Source of the DNA: Alphaproteobacteria bacterium
Lineage (GTDB): Bacteria; Pseudomonadota; Alphaproteobacteria; JAVJVX01
Length of the DNA: 64,000 bases
Direction: 5' to 3'
Assembly: GCA_040220875.1 (NCBI GenBank)
Contig: JAVJVX010000009.1
Coordinates: forward strand, 434,001-498,000
Of this stretch, positions 1 to 11,041 are shown in pieces. Within the stretch, counting starts at the first letter, position 1. Every line of letters begins with the position of its first letter. The notes under the pieces were generated by a model. It saw only the letters and a program-made list of their open reading frames with translations, did no database searches and was not told the DNA's origin. Made by a program: the position numbers and the translations under genes.

Positions 1-188
1 GGTTGCGAGAGGCAAGGCTCATCGGCGTTCTGGAGACCGGCGCCGAAATACTTGGCTGGTTCGCGCCCGAAGAGACAACGACCGTCACCACGGCTCCACG
101 ACCGGGCGCGGCTGCGCCGGGCGGCGAAAAAGGGTATAAGCTGGAAGAGCGGCAGCGGCTTGAACAGGTGATCGAGGATCTCAATTAG
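1..188 (+). CDS. cvpA: CvpA family membrane protein, C-terminal fragment
   Basis: Only the last 61 codons are present; the gene enters from outside the window in the frame that starts at base 3. The fragment reads as a short amphipathic helix (REARLIGVLETGAEILGW) followed by a Pro/Ala-rich linker and a charged C-terminus, which resembles the cytoplasmic tail of CvpA (colicin V production) inner-membrane proteins. Its stop codon TAG overlaps the GTG start of purF by one base, and cvpA-purF is a widely conserved gene pair, so the assignment rests partly on context. The membrane segments themselves lie outside the window. Confidence 0.65.
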   Translation, partial: LREARLIGVLETGAEILGWFAPEETTTVTTAPRPGAAAPGGEKGYKLEERQRLEQVIEDLN

Positions 189-1654
189 TGGCATCCAATC
201 TTCGCACGACGAATCCCTTCGACGAAGACAAGTTCCGCGAGGAATGCGGCGTCTTCGGCATCTGGGGCCATAGCGATGCGGCGGCGCTGACGGCACTGGG
301 CCTGCATGCGCTCCAGCATCGCGGGCAGGAAGCCGCCGGGATCGTCTCGTACGACGGCGAGCAGTTCCATTCTCACCGGGCGCTGGGGCATGTCGGCGAC
401 AATTTCGGCACCGAAAAGGTGATCGAGCAGCTCCTCGGCCGCTTCGCTATCGGCCACAACCGCTATTCCACGACCGGCGACACCGTTCTGCGCAACGTGC
501 AGCCGCTATTTGCCGAATTCGCCTTTGGTGGCCTCGCGATCGCCCATAACGGCAACCTGACCAACGCTTTTCAGGTGCGCCGGCGCCTCGTGGAGACCGG
601 CTGCCTGTTTCAATCGACCAGCGATACGGAAGTCATCGTCCATCTCATCGCGACCAGTCACAAGAGCACGGTCGTCGACAGGGTGGTCGATGCCCTGCGC
701 CAGGTGGAGGGTGCTTATTCGCTCGTCGCCCTCACACGCAAGAAGCTTATCGGCGTGCGCGATCCTCACGGCGTGCGCCCGCTGGTCCTGGGCAAGCTGG
801 AAGGCTCCTTCATCCTCGCGTCGGAGACCTGTGCCCTCGACATCATCGGGGCGGAACACGTTCGCGACGTCGAGCCGGGCGAGCTGATCGTCATAGATTC
901 CAACGGCCTGACATCGATCAAGCCGTTCCCCGAAGTCAATCACCGGTTCTGTATTTTTGAGTATATCTACTTTGCCCGGCCGGACAGCGTCATCGAAGGC
1001 TCGAACGTTTATCTGGCGCGCAAGCGGATCGGCCAGCAACTTGCCCGGGAGAACCCTGTCGACGCCGATTGCGTGGTGCCGGTTCCCGATTCGGGCGTGC
1101 CGGCCGCCATCGGCTACGCCGAAGAAGCGAAGATTCCCTTCGAGCTCGGCATTATTCGCAACCACTATGTGGGGCGGACCTTCATCGAGCCGACCGACAG
1201 CATTCGCCATCTCGGAGTCAAGCTGAAGCATAACGCCAATTCGGGTCAGCTCCGGGGGCAGCGCGTCATCCTCGTGGACGACAGTATCGTGCGGGGCACG
1301 ACCTCCAAGAAGATCGTCGAAATGGTGCGTCAGGCCGGTGCGAAGGAAGTGCATATGCGCATCGCCAGTCCGCCCACCATCAATTCGTGCTTTTACGGCA
1401 TAGACACACCCGAGCGCAGCAACCTCATCGCCTCCAACCATTCGGTCGAGGAAATGGCACGCCTGATCGGCGTGGACAGTCTGGCCTATCTGTCGATGGA
1501 CGGGCTGTATCGCGCCATGGGCGAGGCAGGCCGGAATGCGGCGACGCCCCAGTATTGCGATGCCTGCTTTACGGGCGAATATCCTATCCGCCTGACCGAT
1601 ATGCTGGAGGGCACCAAGCCGCGCCAGCTCTCGCTTCTTTCGGATGCCCGCTGA
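188..1654 (+). CDS. purF: Amidophosphoribosyltransferase
   Basis: Catalyses the first committed step of purine synthesis, converting PRPP and glutamine to 5-phosphoribosylamine in the cytosol. The 488-residue product has the class II glutamine amidotransferase start EECGVFGI. Cys20 should become the N-terminal nucleophile after removal of a 19-residue propeptide. The motif LHALQHRGQEAAGI follows, and the C-terminal phosphoribosyltransferase domain carries the PRPP loop VILVDDSIVRGTT near residue 363. Late cysteines (Cys465 region, QYCDACF) fit the family's Fe-S-containing branch, but the full ligand set was not checked. The start is a GTG overlapping the upstream stop, which implies translational coupling. 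Confidence 0.97.
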   Translation: MASNLRTTNPFDEDKFREECGVFGIWGHSDAAALTALGLHALQHRGQEAAGIVSYDGEQFHSHRALGHVGDNFGTEKVIEQLLGRFAIGHNRYSTTGDTVLRNVQPLFAEFAFGGLAIAHNGNLTNAFQVRRRLVETGCLFQSTSDTEVIVHLIATSHKSTVVDRVVDALRQVEGAYSLVALTRKKLIGVRDPHGVRPLVLGKLEGSFILASETCALDIIGAEHVRDVEPGELIVIDSNGLTSIKPFPEVNHRFCIFEYIYFARPDSVIEGSNVYLARKRIGQQLARENPVDADCVVPVPDSGVPAAIGYAEEAKIPFELGIIRNHYVGRTFIEPTDSIRHLGVKLKHNANSGQLRGQRVILVDDSIVRGTTSKKIVEMVRQAGAKEVHMRIASPPTINSCFYGIDTPERSNLIASNHSVEEMARLIGVDSLAYLSMDGLYRAMGEAGRNAATPQYCDACFTGEYPIRLTDMLEGTKPRQLSLLSDAR

Positions 1655-2387
1655 GCCCATGACCGGTGAGGCGACCCCACAGCCGCTCGCCGGCCGACTT
1701 GCCCTCATCACGGGGGCGGGACGCGGCATCGGCGCGGCCGTCGCGAAACGGTTTGCGGCCGAAGGCGCACAACTCATTCTGGTCAGCCGGACCCAGGGAG
1801 CGCTCGAGGCGCTGGATGACGAGTTGCGCGAGGCCGGTTTCGAGCCCCCGACCCTTGTCCCGCTCGACCTTGAGGACCTGGACTCGATCGACCGGATGGC
1901 AACCAGCGTGGCTCAGCGCTTTGGACACGTCGACATCCTCGTTGCCAACGCGGCCATTCTGGGCGAACTCACACCCGTCGCCCACATGGACCCCGACATG
2001 TGGGACCGTGTCCTGCGAACGAACCTGACCGCGAACTGGCGTCTGATCCGAGCCTTCGACCCGTTGCTGCGCGCGTCCACTGCGGGGCGCGCAATGTTCG
2101 TGACCTCGGGCATCGCCACCAGCCGGCGGGCCTTTTGGGGCGCCTATGCGGCGAGCAAATCCGGGCTGGAGGCGCTCGTGCAGGTCTATGCGCGCGAGAT
2201 GGAGAAAACGCCTGTGCGGATAAATCTGGTCAATCCGGGCATCGTCCGCACGCGGATGCGCGCGACCGCCATTCCGGGCGAGGATCCCCTCACCCTGCCG
2301 CCGCCCGAAGCGATCACGGACACGTTCGTCGAACTGGCCCTGCCCGACTGCCTGCGGAACGGCGAGATCGTCAAAGCCCAGAACTGA
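1644..2387 (+). CDS. Short-chain dehydrogenase/reductase (SDR)
   Basis: A 247-residue classical SDR that presumably uses NAD(P)(H); the substrate cannot be told from sequence. The Rossmann motif TGAGRGIG is near residue 23, NAA (the NNAG position) near 101, and the catalytic YAASK near 168 with a preceding Ser (VTSG). The reading frame overlaps the end of purF by 11 bases if the ATG at 1644 is used. A second ATG at 1659 lies just after the purF stop and is equally plausible, giving 242 residues; no clear Shine-Dalgarno decides between them. It is probably co-transcribed with purF, and this position after purF is common in alphaproteobacteria. It ends 10 bases from the convergent der gene. Confidence 0.88.
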   Translation: MPAEPMTGEATPQPLAGRLALITGAGRGIGAAVAKRFAAEGAQLILVSRTQGALEALDDELREAGFEPPTLVPLDLEDLDSIDRMATSVAQRFGHVDILVANAAILGELTPVAHMDPDMWDRVLRTNLTANWRLIRAFDPLLRASTAGRAMFVTSGIATSRRAFWGAYAASKSGLEALVQVYAREMEKTPVRINLVNPGIVRTRMRATAIPGEDPLTLPPPEAITDTFVELALPDCLRNGEIVKAQN

Positions 2388-2397
2388 TCCGGCCGGG

Positions 2398-3819
2398 TCA
2401 GTCCTTCCTGTTTGCCGGGCGCCGGCGCACCGCCGGTTTCTTCTTCGCCAGCTTGGATACTTTTTTCGGTTTCTTGCCCGCATAGGGGTTGGCGCCCTTA
2501 CGGGCCTCGAGGCGGATAGGCACGCCTTCGAGACCGAAAGCCTCGCGCAGTGCATTCTCCACATAGCGCAGATAGGAAGCCGGCAAGTCATGCGGCTTGT
2601 TCGCAAAGAGTGCGAATGTCGGGGGACGAGCCTTCACTTGGGTGATATAGCGGAGCTGGATCCGGCGGCCACCGGGCGCGGGCGGTGGATGGCTGTCGAC
2701 GAGCGCTGCCAGCCAGCGATTGAGCCTGCCCGTTGAGAGCCGCGTGTTCCAGATTTCGTGAGCACGCACCACTTCGGGCATGAGCCTGTCGAGCTGGCGC
2801 CCTGTCCGGGCGGAAACGGGCACCACGCGCAATCCCTTGATCTGCGGCAACGAACGGGCGAGCCGATCGCGAATCTCCTTGAGAGTCTTTTGTCGCTCGT
2901 CGATCAGATCCCACTTGTTGAGCACCAGCACGAGCGCCCGCCCCTCATCAACCACGTGACGCGCGATCGTCAGATCCTGTTTCTCCAGCCCCGCAGTCGC
3001 GTCGATCACCAGCATGACCAGCTCTGCCAGACGGATGGCGCGCAGCGCCTCGGTGGCCGACGCCTTTTCAAGTTCGGCCTCGATGCGGCTCTTGCGCCGC
3101 AAGCCTGCCGTATCCACGAGCCGCACGGCACGCCCCTGCCACTCCCAGTCAAGCGGGATGGCATCCCGCGTGACACCGGGCTCCGGGCCGGTCAGCAGAC
3201 GTTCTTCCCCGATCAGGCGATTGGCCAGGGTCGATTTGCCGACATTGGGCCGGCCGACGATCGCCAGTCGAAGTGGGCCACTGTCGGCAGCCGCTTCGTC
3301 ATCATCCGCCGCTTCGTCAGCCGGGGCGGCCGCGAAATAAGGCTCCAGCACCTCGAACAGCTCGCCCAGCCCCAGCCCGTGCTCGGCCGACAGCGGGATC
3401 GGATCCCCAAGGCCGAGCGCCAGGGCCTCCTCGGCGCCGGCGCGGGCGCTCCTGGATTCGCATTTGTTGGCCACCAGGATGACGGGCGTACCGATGCGGC
3501 GGAGCGCATTAGCGAAGTGCCGGTCCAGCGGCAAGAGCCCCGCCCGCGAATCAACAAGGAACAGCACCACGTCGGCCTCAGCCACGACGGCTTCGGTGAA
3601 CTGGCGCATGCGCCCTTCGAGCGTCCCGGCCGACACATCCTCGAGACCCGCCGTGTCGATCGCCAGAAACGACCGGTCACCCAGCCTGGCCTCGGCCGCC
3701 TGCCAGTCCCGCGTTACGCCCGGCACGTCGTTGACGATCGCGAGATGGCGACCGGCAAGGCGGTTGAAGAGCGTTGATTTGCCGACATTGGGCCGGCCGA
3801 CGATCGCGACCCGGAGCAT
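2398..3819 (-). CDS. der: Ribosome biogenesis GTPase Der (EngA)
   Basis: Essential GTPase needed for maturation of the 50S ribosomal subunit. Of 473 residues, two tandem Era-like G domains are evident: GRPNVGKST at residues 8-16 and again near 190, each followed by DTAG (switch II) and NK.D/NKC guanine-specificity motifs (VANKCES, VLNKWDL). A C-terminal KH-like domain and a basic tail (KKPKKVSKLAKKK) complete the family architecture. It is the last gene of a minus-strand run in the order yfgM-like, bamB, der, which is the same order as in gammaproteobacteria. It starts 6 bases after the bamB stop. Confidence 0.97.
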   Translation of the reverse strand: MLRVAIVGRPNVGKSTLFNRLAGRHLAIVNDVPGVTRDWQAAEARLGDRSFLAIDTAGLEDVSAGTLEGRMRQFTEAVVAEADVVLFLVDSRAGLLPLDRHFANALRRIGTPVILVANKCESRSARAGAEEALALGLGDPIPLSAEHGLGLGELFEVLEPYFAAAPADEAADDDEAAADSGPLRLAIVGRPNVGKSTLANRLIGEERLLTGPEPGVTRDAIPLDWEWQGRAVRLVDTAGLRRKSRIEAELEKASATEALRAIRLAELVMLVIDATAGLEKQDLTIARHVVDEGRALVLVLNKWDLIDERQKTLKEIRDRLARSLPQIKGLRVVPVSARTGRQLDRLMPEVVRAHEIWNTRLSTGRLNRWLAALVDSHPPPAPGGRRIQLRYITQVKARPPTFALFANKPHDLPASYLRYVENALREAFGLEGVPIRLEARKGANPYAGKKPKKVSKLAKKKPAVRRRPANRKD

Positions 3820-3825
3820 GGCGCC

Positions 3826-5199
3826 CTACCGGAAGGCCATCAGCGTGGCGTCGTCGGTGAGAACGTAGAGCGTATCACCCGCAACCACCGGGCTCACGTG
3901 AATGGGCTCACCCACCTTGACGGAACCGAGGAACTGTCCCGTATAGGGGGAAACGGCCCCGATATAGCCGTGGGAGCTGACGACAAGGGCCCGGTCCCCC
4001 GCGATGACAGGCCCTGACCAGACAACCAGCTTTTCCCGTTCTTCGGTATCCTCGAAGCGACGCAATTGCGTGATCCAGCGAATCTCGCCGCTTTCGCGAT
4101 GGATGCAGACGATCTCCATGCTGTTGGTCAGCACGTAAACGAAATTACCGGCGACCCAGGGCATGTGGGTCCCCCCCACACTTTGCTCCCAGACGCGCCG
4201 CCCGGTCTGCAGATTCAACGCGACCATGCGCCCGCTATGGCTGACCGCGAAGACCAGGTTATCGTCAATCACCGGCGCCCCACTGATATCGGCGATGGTG
4301 GCCAGCGGGTCCGCCTGGCTGATGGAGACCACCGTATCCGACCAGAGGGTACGGCCGTTGGCCCGACGGATCGCGTAGACCTCGCCGGAGGCGTAGGCCG
4401 CGATCACGACATCAGGGGCAATCGCCGGTTCCGCGCTGCCGAGAATGCCGGAGGCTTCCTCCAGGCCCGCATGTGTCCACAACCGCTCGCCGGTCGCCGT
4501 GGAAATGGCATGGAGACGGCTGTCCACCGTCGTGATGTACACCCGGTCCCCGTCGACCGAAGGCGAGGCCCGCATGGGGGCGGACAGCTTGCGCCGCCAA
4601 ATGATTTTTCCTGTTCTGGCATCAAGCGCGTAAGCGACGGCAAATCCCGTGGTCACGAAGACTCGACCTTCGCCATAGGCAATTCCGGCCGACGAGACGC
4701 TGTCCTCGCTGACATCATCAGCCAGGCTGATCCGCCAGTAGAGATCGCCGGTGCGGGCATCCAGGGCACTGACCCGGGCCCGTGCGTCCATGGTGAAGAC
4801 CACCTCGTCCACGACAAGGGGCTGCGGCAGCAGCGGGGCCTCGTCGTCCCGGCCGGCACCGATATCGGTCGACCAGGCCTCGGTCAGCGTCGCGCTCAAT
4901 GCCAGATGATGAGGCGCATGACCGGGTTCAGCGCCGACCTGGGTCCAATCGCGATTGACCACCGGACGCGGCAAACGCACCGGCACACTCGCGAGGGACG
5001 GGCTCGGGGCAAGCCCGTCCTCGCCCTGGAGGACCGGGACGCGCTCCCCCGGCAGCCGGTCGTCCGGCGTATCCATGAAAAAGCCGCAGGCCGAGAGGGC
5101 GGCCAGGCAAAGCGCCGCGGACGCGCCGGCGCTGGCCCGACCCCAGCGGGGGGGGCCATGTTTTTCCTTTTTCAAACCCTTTGCCTTCACTCGGACCAT
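3826..5199 (-). CDS. bamB: Outer-membrane assembly lipoprotein BamB
   Basis: A 457-residue lipoprotein of the BAM complex that helps insert beta-barrel proteins into the outer membrane. The N-terminus is basic and followed by a hydrophobic stretch ending in the lipobox LSAC, placing the lipidated Cys at residue 38. The remainder is a series of PQQ-like beta-propeller blades (repeated ALDARTGD.YW, AISTATGERLW, ALNLQTGRRVWE, CIHRESGEIRW, AVSPYTGQF). The start could be somewhat further downstream because the segment before the signal peptide is long. It lies between a YfgM-like protein and der, the conserved BamB neighbourhood. Confidence 0.93.
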   Translation of the reverse strand: MVRVKAKGLKKEKHGPPRWGRASAGASAALCLAALSACGFFMDTPDDRLPGERVPVLQGEDGLAPSPSLASVPVRLPRPVVNRDWTQVGAEPGHAPHHLALSATLTEAWSTDIGAGRDDEAPLLPQPLVVDEVVFTMDARARVSALDARTGDLYWRISLADDVSEDSVSSAGIAYGEGRVFVTTGFAVAYALDARTGKIIWRRKLSAPMRASPSVDGDRVYITTVDSRLHAISTATGERLWTHAGLEEASGILGSAEPAIAPDVVIAAYASGEVYAIRRANGRTLWSDTVVSISQADPLATIADISGAPVIDDNLVFAVSHSGRMVALNLQTGRRVWEQSVGGTHMPWVAGNFVYVLTNSMEIVCIHRESGEIRWITQLRRFEDTEEREKLVVWSGPVIAGDRALVVSSHGYIGAVSPYTGQFLGSVKVGEPIHVSPVVAGDTLYVLTDDATLMAFR

Positions 5200-5256
5200 C
5201 TGGTTGTTGGGGTTCCCGGTATTTCGTCGCGCCGTCGCGGCGCGTCGCGGAAACGT

Positions 5257-5904
5257 CTATTGCCCGATCATATCCACCATCTCAGCGACCCGCGCACGCA
5301 GGGGGCCGGGCGCCGTCGGATCGGCGGCAATCTGCGAGAAAAGATCGCGCGCCGCCACCCCGTCTCCCTGCTTCAGGGCCAGCAGGGCCTGCAGTTCCCG
5401 GGCGGAGTGCCGCCACGGGCCATCGTCCTGGGCGAGAGCCGTCAGGCCCGGCTCCAGTTCGGCCGGTGGCGTTTGGTCGAAGGCCGCGTAAAGGGCGAGC
5501 AGGCGCGCGAGATCGCGGTAGAGCGGCGGAATGTCCGAGCTTTCCGCGAGCGCGCGGTAATGCGCGGCCGCAGCCCCGAGATCGCCCGATTCCACCAGGA
5601 TCGCCCCTTCGCGCAGCCGCGCCAGCAGCGCCACGCCGTCGTGATCCGTGCCGTCGCCAATCCGGCCCAGCCGTGCCATCGCCTCATCGTGGAGGCCCAG
5701 GCCCTGCTGTTCAGCCGCCTCGGCCAGCTCGCGCGTCTGCTCGGAGCGGACCGACTGCCGATAGCTGTTCCACCCCACGCCGATTGCCGTCCCGAGCACG
5801 ACGGCCACGACGATCATGATCAACTGTCGGCCGTAACGGGCCCACAGGCTGGCGTATCTTTCGCGCCGGAGGTCTTCTTCAACCTCCTGAAATATATCAG
5901 ACAT
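5257..5904 (-). CDS. YfgM-like TPR membrane protein
   Basis: A 215-residue protein with one transmembrane segment near residues 29-46 (IMIVVAVVLGTAIGVGW) and a periplasmic helical region rich in Ala/Leu with TPR-like repeats (tetratricopeptide_21 type). YfgM family proteins act as ancillary chaperones at the Sec translocon and precede bamB in many genomes. The present gene sits 57 bases upstream of bamB on the same strand, so function is inferred from architecture and position. The cytoplasmic N-terminus MSDIFQEVEEDLRRERY is typical of the family in alphaproteobacteria. Confidence 0.85.
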   Translation of the reverse strand: MSDIFQEVEEDLRRERYASLWARYGRQLIMIVVAVVLGTAIGVGWNSYRQSVRSEQTRELAEAAEQQGLGLHDEAMARLGRIGDGTDHDGVALLARLREGAILVESGDLGAAAAHYRALAESSDIPPLYRDLARLLALYAAFDQTPPAELEPGLTALAQDDGPWRHSARELQALLALKQGDGVAARDLFSQIAADPTAPGPLRARVAEMVDMIGQ

Positions 5905-5989
5905 TTCGGCTCCCCGCCCCGTGAGAGGCGGGCTACATTAGCCCCCCAGCCGGGCGAGTGCAAACGTCATCGGGGCGCCGTCGGGCCGG

Positions 5990-6045
5990 GACAAGACAAG
6001 ACAAGCCAGGACAGGACAAGCCAGGACGGCGCAGGACAGGACAGG
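5990..6045. repeat. GACAR-rich imperfect tandem repeat
   Basis: About 56 bases built from GACAA/GACAG pentamers, with a longer unit (GACAAGCCAG) occurring twice. It lies in the 225-base gap between the divergent yfgM-like and DUF2794 genes. No promoter could be assigned within it. It looks like slippage-generated repetition. Confidence 0.8.
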
Positions 6046-6129
6046 CCCCGACCAGCCCGAAGGCTCCTTGTGCATGGACGGGCCCGGCAAATTACGGAAC
6101 AATGACGCCCCGTCCACAAACTGGGGAGC

Positions 6130-6519
6130 ATGCCCCGCCCCATGGGAACCCTTCATCACTTCAGCCGCCCGCGGGCGGCCAGCCAACCGGCATCCGGCGC
6201 AACCGGCCGGCGACCCGCCCGGGTCAGCTTCAATCGCCAGGAACTCGGACAGATCCTGAACGTCTACAGCCGCAACGTCATGCGCGGCGAGTGGAAGGAT
6301 TACGCCATCGACCACGGCGATTCGATGGCACTCTTCAGCATCTTCAATGGCCAGCACAACCATCCGGTCTTTGCCGTGGCCAAGCTGGGGGGCAAATCAA
6401 AGCGGCGAGGCTTTGCCGTCTACGCCGGAAGCAAGAAGCTGCGCCAGGGGGCGGAATTGGCCGATGTGCTGAGTGTGTTCGACCGCAAGCTCAAGCTGGT
6501 CGTCTCGCGCCAGGGCTAA
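6130..6519 (+). CDS. DUF2794 family protein
   Basis: A 129-residue protein whose core (SFNRQELGQILNVYSR, then EWKDYAIDHGDSMALFSIF, PVFAVAK, KKLRQGAELADVLSVFDRK) matches the pattern of the alphaproteobacterial DUF2794 family. The first roughly 30 residues are basic and low-complexity and may not all be translated; a second ATG lies at 6142. It has no signal peptide or membrane segment. The family has no established function. It is convergent with guaA, with 24 bases between the stops. Confidence 0.82.
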   Translation: MPRPMGTLHHFSRPRAASQPASGATGRRPARVSFNRQELGQILNVYSRNVMRGEWKDYAIDHGDSMALFSIFNGQHNHPVFAVAKLGGKSKRRGFAVYAGSKKLRQGAELADVLSVFDRKLKLVVSRQG

Positions 6520-6543
6520 AGCCCCTTCGCCGCCACCCCTGTC

Positions 6544-8094
6544 TTATTCCCACTCGATCGTGCCGGGCGGTTTCGAGGTCACGTCATAGACGACGCGGTT
6601 GATCCCGCGCACCTCGTTAATGATGCGTGTGGAGGTTTCCTGCAGAAACTCATGGGAAAAGGCGAAGGAATCCGCCGTCATGCCGTCCAGCGATGTCACA
6701 GCCCGGAGCGCGCAGACATAGTCATAGGACCGCTCATCCCCCATGACCCCCACGCTGCGAACCGGCAACAGAACGGCGAAAGCCTGCCAGATGGAATCGT
6801 AGAGCCCGTGATTGCGGATCTGGTCCAGATAGACGGTATCGGCCTTTTGCAAAATCCGGATCTTTTCGCGCGACACCTCGCCCGGAATCCGGATCGCGAG
6901 CCCGGGCCCCGGGAACGGATGACGGCCGATCAGGCTTTCCGGCAGACCCAGAACCCGCCCCAACTCGCGCACCTCGTCCTTGAAGAGCTCGCGCAGCGGT
7001 TCGACCAGCGCCATGCGCATGCGCTCCGGCAGCCCGCCCACGTTGTGGTGCGACTTGATCGTCACACTTGGTCCGCCGGTGGGCGAGACACTTTCGATAA
7101 CGTCCGGGTAAAGCGTGCCCTGGGCGAGGAAATCGACCTGCCCGAGCTTGTGCGCCTCTTCATCGAAGATATCGATGAAGGTGGCGCCGATGATCTTGCG
7201 CTTTTCCTCGGGGTCACTCACCCCTTCCAGCTTGTTGAGGAAGATTTCGGACGCGTCCCGGTGAATCAGCGGGATATTGTAGTGGCGACCAAACAGCGAA
7301 ACGACCTCTTCCGCCTCGTTCTGGCGTAACAGGCCGTGATCGATGAACACGCAGGTCAACTGGTCGCCGATCGCCTCGTGAATGAGGATGGCCGCCACGG
7401 ACGAATCGACTCCGCCCGACAGGCCGCAGATGACATGCCCGTCGCCCACCCGGGAGCGGATTTCGTCGATCGCCCGGTCCCGGAACGCCGCCATCGTCCA
7501 GTCGCCCCGACACCCCGCGACCCGGTGGGTGAAATTCTCGAGAAGCTCTGCCCCCTGCGGGGTATGCACGACTTCGGGATGAAACTGCACCCCGTAATAC
7601 CGCCGCTCGTCATCGGCGATGGCCGCGAACGGCGCGCCGTCGCTCGTGGCCACGGGACGAAAACCCGGCGGCAGGTCGATGACCCTGTCCCCGTGACTCA
7701 TCCAGACCTGCGCGCGGTCGCCCTTTCGCCACAGCCCCTCAAAAAGCCGGCAGCCGTCCACGACATCGATATAGGCGCGGCCGAATTCACGGTGATCCGA
7801 GTTGGCCACCCTCCCCCCGAGCTGATCGCACATCGTCTGCTCGCCGTAGCAGATGCCGAGAACAGGTACGCCAAGGCTGAAAACGATTTCCGGCGCGCGG
7901 GGCGTGCCGATCTGGGTAACCGACGCCGGCCCGCCCGAGAGAATAATCGCGCGCGGGCTCAACGCCCGGATGCGCGCGTCATCGGCATTGAAGGGCAGGA
8001 CCTCGGAATAGACGCCGCTTTCACGCACCCGCCGGGCGATCAGCTGCGTCACCTGCGAGCCAAAATCCAGAATGAGAACGAGATCCGTGGTCAA
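6544..8094 (-). CDS. guaA: GMP synthase (glutamine-hydrolysing)
   Basis: Converts XMP, ATP and glutamine to GMP in the cytosol. The 516-residue chain has an N-terminal class I glutamine amidotransferase with nucleophile Cys82 in LGICYGEQ and a downstream His/Glu pair (FHPEVVH). An ATP-pyrophosphatase domain follows with the P-loop [10 protein letters not shown]. The conserved dimerisation domain ends in KPPGTIEWE, the standard C-terminus. It is one of two guanine-synthesis genes here, with guaB lying 0.7 kb upstream on the same strand and only a GNAT gene between them. Confidence 0.98.
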   Translation of the reverse strand: MTTDLVLILDFGSQVTQLIARRVRESGVYSEVLPFNADDARIRALSPRAIILSGGPASVTQIGTPRAPEIVFSLGVPVLGICYGEQTMCDQLGGRVANSDHREFGRAYIDVVDGCRLFEGLWRKGDRAQVWMSHGDRVIDLPPGFRPVATSDGAPFAAIADDERRYYGVQFHPEVVHTPQGAELLENFTHRVAGCRGDWTMAAFRDRAIDEIRSRVGDGHVICGLSGGVDSSVAAILIHEAIGDQLTCVFIDHGLLRQNEAEEVVSLFGRHYNIPLIHRDASEIFLNKLEGVSDPEEKRKIIGATFIDIFDEEAHKLGQVDFLAQGTLYPDVIESVSPTGGPSVTIKSHHNVGGLPERMRMALVEPLRELFKDEVRELGRVLGLPESLIGRHPFPGPGLAIRIPGEVSREKIRILQKADTVYLDQIRNHGLYDSIWQAFAVLLPVRSVGVMGDERSYDYVCALRAVTSLDGMTADSFAFSHEFLQETSTRIINEVRGINRVVYDVTSKPPGTIEWE

Positions 8095-8136
8095 GACGGC
8101 AAATCCTTACCTGATGTCATGGGAGAGCGCTCGGGC

Positions 8137-8685
8137 CTAGAGGTCAAGGGCCAGCGGGCCGCCGGGCACCAGCACATCACGGACGTCGCGCCAGCCATAG
8201 GCTACTTCATGGAGATGGGTGTTCCAGCGGTATTCGTGGCGTTCGCCGACGAGCTTGCCCCCCATCGCTTCGTAGAAGTATCGCGCGTGGTTCTGTCCGA
8301 GCACCCAGACAATAGCGCTACTGATATCCTGCTTCACCATATGGCGAAATGTTTCGGCCAGCAGCATCCGGCCGAGTCCATGACCCTGGAAATCGGGCAG
8401 CAGATAAAGCGTGTAGATCTCGCCCCGGAATTTGAGGGGCCAACTGCGCGCCCGGCCGGCGTTGATGAAGCCGACGACTTCCTCGTCCGATTCCGCCACT
8501 TCGACGATGTTCAGGCCGCCCAGCCGGTCCATCGTCTTGCGCCAGTAGCCTTCCTGCCGGTCGGGAGACAGGCCGAGCAGCACCTCGTCAGGGAGGAGGC
8601 CCGCATAGGCCGTGCGCCAGCTTTCAACGAAAACCTGCGCAATCGTGTGCACGTCTGAGTGATCTGCCGGGCGGACACCTAGCAT
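8137..8685 (-). CDS. GNAT family N-acetyltransferase
   Basis: A 182-residue single-domain GNAT enzyme. The acetyl-CoA pyrophosphate-binding motif QGHGLGRMLLAE (Q-x-x-G-x-G/A) and the preceding beta-strand (GEIYTLYLLPDF) are clear, as is the C-terminal YEAMGG motif. The acceptor substrate is unknown. It lies between guaA (42-base gap) and guaB (78-base gap) on the same strand, so it may be carried on a guaB-guaA transcript, but no purine-related role is implied by the sequence. Confidence 0.9.
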   Translation of the reverse strand: MLGVRPADHSDVHTIAQVFVESWRTAYAGLLPDEVLLGLSPDRQEGYWRKTMDRLGGLNIVEVAESDEEVVGFINAGRARSWPLKFRGEIYTLYLLPDFQGHGLGRMLLAETFRHMVKQDISSAIVWVLGQNHARYFYEAMGGKLVGERHEYRWNTHLHEVAYGWRDVRDVLVPGGPLALDL

Positions 8686-8763
8686 CGCGAGATTCCCGTC
8701 GGGTCCGGCGCCGGCCGCGCACGCGCGCCCGCATCTCCCGCCACCCTGGCACGCAGGGGCGTC

Positions 8764-11039
<2,276 letters not shown>

Positions 11040-11041
11040 GG

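Noticed and set aside
506-1777. A 423-codon minus-strand frame opposite purF
   Set aside because: Antisense shadow over a complete, conserved purF.
4066-6105. A 679-codon plus-strand reading frame opposite bamB and the yfgM-like gene
   Set aside because: It is a GC-rich antisense frame over two well-supported genes and encodes Arg/Gly/Pro/His-rich sequence with no domain.
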